Shown here piece after piece: positions 30,512 to 38,520 of a DNA stretch of 64,000 nucleotides; the stretch's first letter is position 1; every line of letters begins with the position of its first letter. The stretch covers positions 2,542,001-2,606,000 of the forward strand of contig CM060202.1 of NCBI GenBank assembly GCA_030562195.1, read 5' to 3'. The notes under the pieces were generated by a model. It had not been told where the DNA came from. It searched no databases and saw only the letters and a program-made list of their open reading frames with translations. A program made the translations under genes and the position numbers. The DNA comes from Nipponacmea schrenckii. Its lineage: Eukaryota; Mollusca; Gastropoda; Lottiidae.

Positions 30512-32824
30512 TCATTCTACATTATCGATAGAGTCAAGTCTACCACGAACAAGTATATCTTGTAGATTTTTATTTTTTGAATATGCTATGACTAATTTTT
30601 TGTAAAAAACAGTGGGAAATTTATTTTGTAATTCGGTATAGTATCTTTTGATGATTCGGGATGCTTGGCAAGAAATGTTATTGAATGGAGCAACAAATGG
30701 GATTATTTGAGAATCAAACTGTATATTTAATCCAGAGGGTGAAATGGTTTTTAGTTGATTCATCCAAAAGCTCTCCCTGTATAGTCTTGTACTCTTAGGG
30801 TTGGTGTCTTCTTCTGTGATGACTTTTTCAATGGGTGTCACTTTCATATCTGCTAAGGAATGGTTGACGGAATTGAAATGGTTCCCAATAGGTTTATCCA
30901 GGTGATGGGAGATGTCGAACCGATGACCGTTAATTCTTTCTCTCAAAGAGTTTTGAGTTTCGCCTACGTACTGTAAATGGCATTTGTCGCATGAAATTAG
31001 GTAAATAATATTAGTAGTGGTACAAGAAAGTAAGCCGTTAATCGCGAATTGTTTACCGTTATGTTTATTAGAGAAGGAATTGGTTGTTAAAATATGCTCG
31101 CAGGTTCTACATCTTGTAGATCTGCACGGCCGTGATCCGAAAGATTGATTAGAGTTTAACGGAACGAGGATTGTATTCCGGTTCTCAATTTCTGAAAGAG
31201 TTTTGCTTTTAATGCTGCGGAGATATCGTTTTGAATATCCCCGCTCTCGCAATTTCTTAAAGACTAATTGGCACGCATCATCAAAATCCTCTGTTCTGGT
31301 GCAAATTCTACGGAACCGTAGAACTTGCGATTTTATTATGCCTGAAAATGTATGCTTAGGATGAAAAGATCTTTTCAATAAAAGTTGGTGGGTATCGGTA
31401 GGTTTGAAAAATACTTTGATATCAGCCTTCCTAGTTTCATTAAAATCCGGTCCTTTGAATACTGTTGTGTCGAGAAAGTCCATGCTATTATCACTTATAT
31501 TTGCTGTTAATTTGATTGATGGGTGATGGCTATTTAAAATTTCGAAGTATTGCCAGAATTCCTGGATAGTGTGTTGCCAAATTAAAAATATGTCATCTAA
31601 AAAGCGTCCGTAGAAAAGTGGTTTAAAAGGAGAGATCAATTCAATTTCACGTTCCCATTCTGCCATGAAAATATTGGCATAACTTGGGGCAAATCGCTTA
31701 CCCATTGCTGTTCCTGAAGTCTGAAGATAAACCTTACCGTTAAAATAAAAATCATTCCGTTTTAAACAAATTTCGAGTAATTGAAGAATTTCAGAATCAG
31801 GTCGTTTTGGATCGGGAGTTCTCTCAAAGCATTTTTTTACAGCGTTCAAACCGGCTTTGTTGTCAATATTGGTATACATGCTACTAACGTCCATTGATAT
31901 GAAGAAAGCATTTTCCGGGATTTCTAAATTCTTTATTTTTGCAACGAAATCGGATGTGTCTTTTAGATAAGATGGGTGTTGGCACGCTAAAGGTAACAAA
32001 AAATGGTCTATGTATTCCGAAACTCGATAAGATTCGCTGGAGCAGTCTGAAATAATTGGTCGACCCTTAGGTACAATGTTTGGTAAAAACCATTCTGTTT
32101 CCGGGTTCTTATGTATCTTCGGGAGTGTATAAATATGCCGTTGACGTGCCGTGGAATTTGCCGAAAGGTAATCGTATTGTTTATCTGAAATAATTTTGTC
32201 ATTCAATAATTTCTTTAAAATGTCATTGATCATACTGCCGGTTTCTCTAAAAATCGGAGCATCTAAAATTTGGTAATGTTCGCGTTTGTTTAATTGATTT
32301 TCAACTTCTTTGATATAATCTTCGCGGTTTAAAATGACACACGAGCTTCCTTTATCACTTTTCCGTATGATGATACTTTTATCATTCTTTAGGTTGGTTA
32401 AAATGGTCCTTTCAGCGCGCGTTAGGTTACTATTTACTTTTACCAATGGTAAGAGAGAGGTTTCAAATCGTATGTTATCGCAAATTTCTAAAATATCGGT
32501 ATGTATTAGGGCATCTGGTGGAGTCCACTCAGATTTTTCCACAAATTTCTTCCGGGTACCTCTACCGAGGGTTTTTCTGTAAAAATAGGCCAATTTTATT
32601 AATCGTTCGAATTTGCAAGTGGCATCTAAAATTTTGTCAATCGATGAAGGCACTGCCGTGGGTATGAATTTAAGGCCTTTGTCCAATAGACTTTCTTCCA
32701 TTACAGATAATGATCTTGAGCTCAGATTAACTACTGTTTTATCCAATTTCGGTCCACCCCCCGCATCTAGTTTAAATGGGCCATCCAGTGAGAAAATATA
32801 GTCTTGGCTGTCATCTCTGTCCAA
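30512..32824 (-). CDS. Penelope-like reverse transcriptase with GIY-YIG endonuclease (ORF2)
   Basis: 770 codons from 32824, but that codon is TTG; the frame is open upstream to about 32915 without ATG, and the first ATG is codon 42. Conserved PLE N-terminus: VVNLSSRSLS, LDKGLKFIPT. RT: RKSDKGSSCVIL (about 154), LPKIHKN (about 234), GRPIIS (254), SMDVSSMYTNI (motif A, Asp312), SGTAMGKRFAPSYANIFM (motif B, about 370), YGRFLDDIFLIW (motif C, Asp410-Asp411). Cys motif CRSTRCRTC (567-575). GIY-YIG domain: NIIYLISCDKCHLQYVGET (605-623) with Arg-rich helix RERINGHRFDI. All catalytic blocks look intact. It copies element RNA at a nick made by the GIY-YIG nuclease. Frame is -1 relative to ORF1 (see 32770-32776). 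Confidence 0.92.
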   Translation of the reverse strand: MDRDDSQDYIFSLDGPFKLDAGGGPKLDKTVVNLSSRSLSVMEESLLDKGLKFIPTAVPSSIDKILDATCKFERLIKLAYFYRKTLGRGTRKKFVEKSEWTPPDALIHTDILEICDNIRFETSLLPLVKVNSNLTRAERTILTNLKNDKSIIIRKSDKGSSCVILNREDYIKEVENQLNKREHYQILDAPIFRETGSMINDILKKLLNDKIISDKQYDYLSANSTARQRHIYTLPKIHKNPETEWFLPNIVPKGRPIISDCSSESYRVSEYIDHFLLPLACQHPSYLKDTSDFVAKIKNLEIPENAFFISMDVSSMYTNIDNKAGLNAVKKCFERTPDPKRPDSEILQLLEICLKRNDFYFNGKVYLQTSGTAMGKRFAPSYANIFMAEWEREIELISPFKPLFYGRFLDDIFLIWQHTIQEFWQYFEILNSHHPSIKLTANISDNSMDFLDTTVFKGPDFNETRKADIKVFFKPTDTHQLLLKRSFHPKHTFSGIIKSQVLRFRRICTRTEDFDDACQLVFKKLRERGYSKRYLRSIKSKTLSEIENRNTILVPLNSNQSFGSRPCRSTRCRTCEHILTTNSFSNKHNGKQFAINGLLSCTTTNIIYLISCDKCHLQYVGETQNSLRERINGHRFDISHHLDKPIGNHFNSVNHSLADMKVTPIEKVITEEDTNPKSTRLYRESFWMNQLKTISPSGLNIQFDSQIIPFVAPFNNISCQASRIIKRYYTELQNKFPTVFYKKLVIAYSKNKNLQDILVRGRLDSIDNVE

Positions 32825-34641
32825 TGGATATTGTCGTTCTGAACTTTGATGAATCCGTGGTATTCTGGAATGGTAGTGGTATTGGTTGCCGGTTTTGCTG
32901 TGATCAGTTCATTAAATTTTGATAGGTTCTTGAAAGCTCCAGGACATGCTCGTTTTAAAGATGAGGAAATTGGTATTGGTGTGACATACAGGGAGGCTTT
33001 TGGAAACTTGTTACGGACAATCGACAGCAGTTCTAACATTTGGATGTGAATAAAATTACCATCTTCTTGTTTATCATTTAATCCTACATGTACTATAACT
33101 TTATTTGGTACTTCACTGGTTTCTGCTTTAGTGAGGACAGACTTTAAATGACAAATTCTTGCTCCTGGAAAGCTTTCTATTTGGGTTTCTGATGTGCCTT
33201 CTGGGATACGGCCCAAGTTTGACGATCCAATGATAAGAATAGGTTTTGTAGGTTTTGGTAGATTGAATTTAGATTTATCACTCTGTCGGGTATGAACGTG
33301 TGGTTTAGTAGAGGATCTAGATAATACTGGCTGGTTGATGACAGGAGAAGAAGTTGATGGCGAAGAAGATGGGGTGAGTGTTTTGTCAAAGGTAAGAGAT
33401 CTGCGAGGTGATGTAGAAGAAGATGACGAGGAGGTTGTAGAAGAAGAGGTTGCAGAAGAAGACGTTGCAGAGGAAGACGGTGCATTCGTAAGAGACCTGC
33501 ACGGTGATGAAGACGAAGATGATGAAGAAGAAAACGGTGCAATTGGGAGAGATCGGTGAGGTGATGATGAAGTAGATGCCGAAGAAGATGGTATATTTAT
33601 GTTGACAACATTTGAAGAGGAAAGCAAACTAGTAGGTTGGTCTGTAGGTGAATTCGGTAAAGAAGATCTTCTGCTTGAGAGATGTTTTCGCTTTGAAGGA
33701 GTTTCAAAAGAGGATGGAAAACTTGTCGGAGAATACGATCTGTTACGTTTTGGTTTCCCGGTAGATTGTGGAATGAAATTGAATCGGTTATTGGTAGAGG
33801 TTGGTTTGGTAGTTGGAGGAAGAGATACTTCTACCAACTCTACATTGCCTACATCCATATCCTCAAGTGTATCTGAAGCCGTATTTTTAATATCTGCCAA
33901 AAGTGATTTGAACTGTTCGACTACAGTTTGTTGTAAACGAGATTTATAAACTTTCCTAGCCCAATTTAAAGCTTCAGATGAAAAAGACTCAATTTGTATG
34001 TCCGTGAAAGAATGTGATTTTATCAAGTCCAATTTAGTTTTTACCATAGAATTATAATGATTTTTGAGAGCCGAAAGAATACTTGTTGCCCAAGTTTGAT
34101 TAATTTTTTCAATAGCCGAAGAAATGATGGGATTTTTTAGAGCAGGTTGAATGAACTCATTCAGATGAGAGACCTTTTTCGAAAGGCCAAGGCTTAAAGA
34201 ACCATCCAATTGTTTTGATACCGCATTGATATGGTGAAGACATTGCAGAAGTTGGTAGAACATTCTGATCGAAGCGGCAGATGTTTCTGAAAGCCTAAAT
34301 TGTTGGTTGTTGGTTCTATTGTGGTTCTGTTGATGGTTTCTGCGGAAATTTTGACCCTGTCTATTTCTGTGGTGATTAAACTGTGATCTATTGTTCTGTC
34401 TATTGCCATGTCTATTGCTCTGTCTATTGTTCTGTCCATGATGCAAATGCCTTTCCATCCTGTGATACTGGCCTCTATTGTTAGGGTAGTAGGGTTTTTG
34501 GCGTGGGATCTGCTCTTGCCAAGCATAGGGGTTATTATACGGACGCGAGTTGTACGAACGTGGATTATGCGGACGGGAGTGGTAAAGATTTTGCTGCCAA
34601 TAGTTGGGGTGAGACGAATAATAGTTGCCATAGTTGCTCAT
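32767..34641 (-). CDS. PLE ORF1: low-complexity protein with C-terminal SGNH/GDSL hydrolase-like domain
   Basis: 624 codons from ATG at 34641. Residues 1-120 are Asn/Arg/Gln/His/Tyr-rich (MSNYGNYYSSHPNYW; repeated N-R-Q blocks), likely nucleic-acid binding or condensate forming. The middle is helical with an EDMDVGNVE acidic stretch, then about 150 Ser/Pro-rich residues (runs of SSSS). Residues about 466-624 carry ILIIGSSNLGRI (nucleophile Ser near 473), VIVHVGLND (GxND block near 520) and DNIHWT (Asp603-x-x-His606), the SGNH hydrolase pattern known from esterase-bearing ORF1 of CR1/L2 LINEs. It ends CAT-TTA-AAC-TAG, a -1 slippery site. Confidence 0.85.
   Translation of the reverse strand: MSNYGNYYSSHPNYWQQNLYHSRPHNPRSYNSRPYNNPYAWQEQIPRQKPYYPNNRGQYHRMERHLHHGQNNRQSNRHGNRQNNRSQFNHHRNRQGQNFRRNHQQNHNRTNNQQFRLSETSAASIRMFYQLLQCLHHINAVSKQLDGSLSLGLSKKVSHLNEFIQPALKNPIISSAIEKINQTWATSILSALKNHYNSMVKTKLDLIKSHSFTDIQIESFSSEALNWARKVYKSRLQQTVVEQFKSLLADIKNTASDTLEDMDVGNVELVEVSLPPTTKPTSTNNRFNFIPQSTGKPKRNRSYSPTSFPSSFETPSKRKHLSSRRSSLPNSPTDQPTSLLSSSNVVNINIPSSSASTSSSPHRSLPIAPFSSSSSSSSSPCRSLTNAPSSSATSSSATSSSTTSSSSSSTSPRRSLTFDKTLTPSSSPSTSSPVINQPVLSRSSTKPHVHTRQSDKSKFNLPKPTKPILIIGSSNLGRIPEGTSETQIESFPGARICHLKSVLTKAETSEVPNKVIVHVGLNDKQEDGNFIHIQMLELLSIVRNKFPKASLYVTPIPISSSLKRACPGAFKNLSKFNELITAKPATNTTTIPEYHGFIKVQNDNIHWTEMTAKTIFSHWMAHLN
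32770..32776 (-). promoter_or_regulatory. Candidate -1 ribosomal frameshift site (slippery heptamer)
   Basis: On the minus strand T-TTA-AAC is in the ORF1 reading frame and directly followed by the ORF1 stop TAG. Slipping back one base continues CTA GAT GCG GGG, which is exactly the ORF2 frame. UUUAAAC is one of the best established eukaryotic -1 shift sites. A G-rich stretch (GCGGGGGGTGGACCG) follows within a few bases; I could not establish a stable stem or pseudoknot by eye. Confidence 0.7.
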
Positions 34642-34810
34642 GATAACAAAGTAACAAGAATAATAATAATACGTATGCTAACGATTCGGAAGGAAGGGGT
34701 AAATTGTGGCGTAATAAAGCGAGGTACACAAATAATATTTATTTGTGCAAAACAAAAATATGAAAAAACGAAAAACTTACAACAAATAGAAATAACAAAA
34801 AATGAAATAA

Positions 34811-34877
34811 ACTCCTCAAAAACACAATTGCAATTTCGGTCATGAACTGACCTTCATCAGGTGTAATCTGAAGGCTC
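34811..34877 (-). ncRNA. Hammerhead-ribozyme-like motif at the PLE 5' end
   Basis: Minus strand, in order: CCTTCAG, ATT, ACAC (stem I 5' strand), CTGATGA (34860-34854, conserved core), extra A, GGTCA-GTTCA-TGACC (perfect stem II), GAA-A, palindromic ATTGCAAT (stem III), T (cleavage position), GTGT (stem I 3' strand), then TTTTTGAGG. ACAC pairs GTGT, and CC(T)TCA can pair TGAGG beyond an internal loop. This is a type I layout with a stem III too short to close alone, as described for PLE and retrozyme hammerheads that act as dimers. One caution is the extra A between core and stem II. Confidence 0.6.
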
Positions 34878-34893
34878 ATGATAATTACAGTAA

Positions 34894-35389
34894 GAATTAT
34901 TAGACAATTTAGTAGGATGCAAGTATTTCTCAGTGGTTGACATGAAGTCTGGGTATCATCAGATTAGTATTGATGAGAGCGACAAGGATAAAACTGCCTT
35001 TACAGTTGGACCTCTAGGATTTTACCACTACAATCGGATGCCTTTTGGTCTGACAAATGCTCCTGCGACTTATCAACGTGTTATGGAAGATTGTTTAGGA
35101 GATTTGAATTGGAAGATTTGTGCCATTTTTATTGATGATCTGATTATTTTTAGCAAGACCTATGAAGAACATCTCGAAAGATTATCAAAGGTATTTAAAA
35201 GGTTATCTGATAATGGGATCAAATTATCTCCTAAGAAATGCGAGTTTTTCAAAGAAGAGGTCAGATATCTAGGTCATATTGTGTCATCTGAGGGAGTGAA
35301 AACCGATCCTAAGAAAACTGACAAGGTTGCATCTTGGCCAGTTCCTAACAACCAAGAGGAGTTGAGGAGTTTCTTAGGATTTGTGGGTT
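34894..35389 (+). pseudogene. Gypsy RT, catalytic half, resuming after the PLE insertion
   Basis: Continues in frame from the 30157 break: ELLDNLVGCKYFSVVDMKSGYHQ (motif A within it), GLTNAPATYQRVM, IFIDDLIIFSKT (motif C), KKCEFFKEEVRYLGHIVS and the thumb to SFLGFVG, then the gap. This segment itself is undamaged. RNase H, integrase and 3' LTR would be in or beyond the gap. Confidence 0.85.
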
Positions 35390-35889
35390 NNNNNNNNNNN
35401 NNNNNNNNNNNNNNNNNNNNNNNNNNNNNNNNNNNNNNNNNNNNNNNNNNNNNNNNNNNNNNNNNNNNNNNNNNNNNNNNNNNNNNNNNNNNNNNNNNNN
35501 NNNNNNNNNNNNNNNNNNNNNNNNNNNNNNNNNNNNNNNNNNNNNNNNNNNNNNNNNNNNNNNNNNNNNNNNNNNNNNNNNNNNNNNNNNNNNNNNNNNN
35601 NNNNNNNNNNNNNNNNNNNNNNNNNNNNNNNNNNNNNNNNNNNNNNNNNNNNNNNNNNNNNNNNNNNNNNNNNNNNNNNNNNNNNNNNNNNNNNNNNNNN
35701 NNNNNNNNNNNNNNNNNNNNNNNNNNNNNNNNNNNNNNNNNNNNNNNNNNNNNNNNNNNNNNNNNNNNNNNNNNNNNNNNNNNNNNNNNNNNNNNNNNNN
35801 NNNNNNNNNNNNNNNNNNNNNNNNNNNNNNNNNNNNNNNNNNNNNNNNNNNNNNNNNNNNNNNNNNNNNNNNNNNNNNNNNNNNNNNNN
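35390..35889. other. Assembly gap (500 N)
   Basis: 500 undefined bases between Gypsy RT and the middle of a repeat A unit. The missing sequence should include the Gypsy 3' half and the start of repeat A. Confidence 0.99.
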
Positions 35890-36665
35890 ATTTCTCCTTT
35901 AATATAAATGGTAAAATTTTGAAACTTTACCAGTTGATAGGCGATATAATTATAATTTTTGAAAAAATGTGAAAAAAAAAATCTACTTCCGGTTTAGCCT
36001 CAAATGACGTAATTACGTAACTTTCGGTCTATAACTGCTAGATGAAAAGTGAAAACTGTTTTATAAATAACTTGTCAATAGTAATTGATTTGACCTAAAT
36101 AATTAGGTCAAGCTGCCATATCGGCCGCCATTTTGAATTTTCGTTACAATTCTTAAATCCGAAATTCAGACACTACTGATAGATCGATTTTGATGAAATT
36201 TAGCACAGAGATACAATGGATCATTATCTACCTTTTCTTGGAGGCCGATTTTTAAATTTCGTATTTTTGTTCGAATTATTCAAATTTCGATTTTTTCAAA
36301 ATTAGGTCATTTTAACGGCTACGGAAGGTGTGACCCACTTAATCTATGACCTTGAAAACTAAGTCAAATAATATTCAATATATTGTCTACGAGTAGGTAT
36401 TTTTTTATTTGGCTTACTTAAAAAATTCATAGAGATAAGTGTACTTAAATACAGCAAAAATTGATAATTTTCATATTTTCGCCATTTTTAACCGTTAGGG
36501 AAAACCCAAAAGGTTTTCAAAATGATATTCAATATATTGTCTAGATGTAGGTCATTGCAAATTTAGCCTACATAATATTTTAAGGCTCTCGAAATACGTT
36601 CATAATTGTAAGCAATTCTAGTTACGTATTTCGACTTTGGCGAAAACGTATTGTAATCGTTCGGA
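35890..36665. repeat. Repeat A, partial copy beginning at the gap
   Basis: Matches the right two thirds of 9130-10276, then AATTGTAAGCAATTCTAGTT joins the 49-bp head ACGTATTTCGACTTTGGCG, showing the same unit-to-unit junction as in the tandem array. A short deletion replaces part of the ACGGAAGGTGTGACC block near 36500. Confidence 0.75.
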
Positions 36666-38340
36666 TTATTTTATTTTTTTGCAGTGCGTTCTTCGAACGC
36701 ACTGCTTTGTTTTCGAAATGACTATTTTTTTTTTTTTTTGTCTCTTTCTGGTCACGCTCCCCAGCCATAACTGCAAATGTCTTACACAATCTGGCGTGAT
36801 ATTGTAACGTAATCTAGTGCTCGTTGTTGTTTAAATGTAAAATGACGCATTTTTGTTCTACCGGAAATGACGTAGAACGTCACAAATTTTATTTTTGTTT
36901 ACTAACTCACGGCTCGTTTTTTTATCCAATCTGCTTCGGACTTTTTTTATTTACTACTTATTACTTAGATTTACATAATAGCAGCTTAAAAATTTTGAAA
37001 TTTTTACTTTTGTTGCTGACTTTTAAATTTTAAAATTTAACACTTTTTCTAACTTTTGCAATTTTGATTAGATCGAAATTAAAATTTGCAGTTAAATAAA
37101 CATTTTTCTTGTCAAGAAAAATCTGTTTTCAAAATGTCGACATCACTTCCGGTTTCGGCGTCATACGTCGCTAAACTTCGAATTTTCACTTCCGGAATTC
37201 TAAAGATATTTGAATTTTTTTTTTTGCAATTAGTTACTATTAACCCATAATGATTTTATAATTAACAAAAATTGAACCGGAAGTAACAGATCAGTCGCCA
37301 TCATTAAACCACTTACTTTTGTAAAGTGAAAAATAGGGCCTTAGGGGTTAATCGGACAATTGTAATTTTGATGTCTATGTAATCTTCAATCGATTGCTAA
37401 CAAATTTTTAGGAAGCCGAATTTTGAATTTCGATTTAGCTTACCTTTCGTTTCCGGTTCTTTTTTTTCACTCAGTGCCTAATTTTCCAACGTTCATATAG
37501 CGTGACCTTGACCTTTGGTGACCATGTGACCTGCACAAAAGTTGTTGCCCTTGTCGAGATCTATCCATTGATGTCTTCATTTGTGTTGTGCAATGTCAAC
37601 TTCCGGTTTAACAGCCATTTGAAAATTGCACTTTTTAACTTCGAAAAGCTCTGTCACGTGACCTAATTTACATACGTCAAAATTTCTTTTATGTCCTTAT
37701 TACGCGTAATTTATTCTTTCCAATGGTGTATAACACTTTATATTTTGATCAAAATTGCGCTTTTTAATATTTGAAAATTTTGTTCTTAGTTCTATATTAA
37801 TTGTGCGTGATTTATGAAAAAGCACGTGTTTTTTTTTTAATTTACGTCTTATTTTTTCACAAAAATTGGTAGATGAGTAGACAAAAAATTATCATTAAAG
37901 ATTCCGATAAAACATTTTCCGAAATTAGCCGGAAACGTCCGAAAATGACCAAAAAATGTAGAAAATCACAGAAATCGGAATTTTCGGATTAAATTTTTGC
38001 ACAAACTTGCAATTTTTTTATTCCACAGAATTAGTACCATCAATATCTTCATTTTGTATGTATACCGTATATGCAAATTCCTAACCGTTTGATCGCCATC
38101 TTGAAATATGCAAATTATTGGAAAAATACTACTCGTCTGCCATTTTTAATCCTATTTTTTTCAGACTTGTTTTAAAATATAATTTGGATAATTATCTAGG
38201 TCCTCTAGTGGCATATTTTTCAATTTCAAATTTGTCTTTGGACCAGGTCCTGCCAAAGTTTTTCAAAACTGACTTCCGTTTGAAAGTTCATAACTTTTGA
38301 ACTCTACCATATGCATCCTTTTGATCTCAAACCAACATCA
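36666..38340. other. AT-rich non-coding repeat sequence with a perfect hairpin
   Basis: Starts with a perfect 11-bp stem and 3-nt loop, GCAGTGCGTTC-TTC-GAACGCACTGC (36681-36705), followed by a T-run. The rest holds CTTCCGG and GACCTTGACCTTTGG motifs in the style of repeat A but is not a clear copy of it. No gene. Confidence 0.5.
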
Positions 38341-38344
38341 CCCG

Positions 38345-38520
38345 AGAGGCACTGGACTGGAATCCCCAAGGGCATAGAAGACAAGGACGACCTTTACATA
38401 GCTTGAAAAGAATAAGACTGAAAGAGCTAGGAAGGATTGGCAAAAAGAACAGCTCATAACAGAGTGAGATGGAGAACGTCTGTAGCAGGCCTATTCTCCG
38501 CAAGGAAGAGGACTAACTTA
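38345..38520 (+). pseudogene. C-terminal scrap of a LINE reverse transcriptase
   Basis: One frame reads ALDWNPQGHRRQGRPLHSLK, continued after a frameshift by AHNRVRWRTSVAGLFSARK. This pattern (WxPxGxRRxGRP then a basic NRxRW stretch) is typical of the extreme C-terminus of RTE/CR1-type ORF2 proteins. Only about 55 residues remain. Confidence 0.6.

Larger units (their letters stand above)
30158..34893 (-). mobile_element. Near-complete EN+ Penelope-like retroelement, antisense inside Gypsy RT
   Basis: 4.74 kb. From its 5' end (34893): hammerhead-like motif, ORF1 (34641-32767), overlapping ORF2 (to 30512) and a 354-bp 3' UTR (30511-30158). The flanks are the two halves of one Gypsy RT: residues ending LPRIE before, ELLDNLVGCKYFS after, with phase preserved, so the insertion removed nothing visible. 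Both large ORFs are free of internal stops, so this is a young copy. A short target duplication could not be settled by eye. Confidence 0.85.

Noticed and set aside
33177..33949. Plus- and minus-frame open readings opposite the Ser-rich part of PLE ORF1
   Set aside because: They are shadows of a repetitive Ser-codon tract; the Glu/Asp- or Leu/His-rich translations follow from its base composition.
35381..35902. Open frame across the second N gap after Gypsy RT
   Set aside because: Only the part before 35390 is real sequence and it is already annotated as Gypsy RT.
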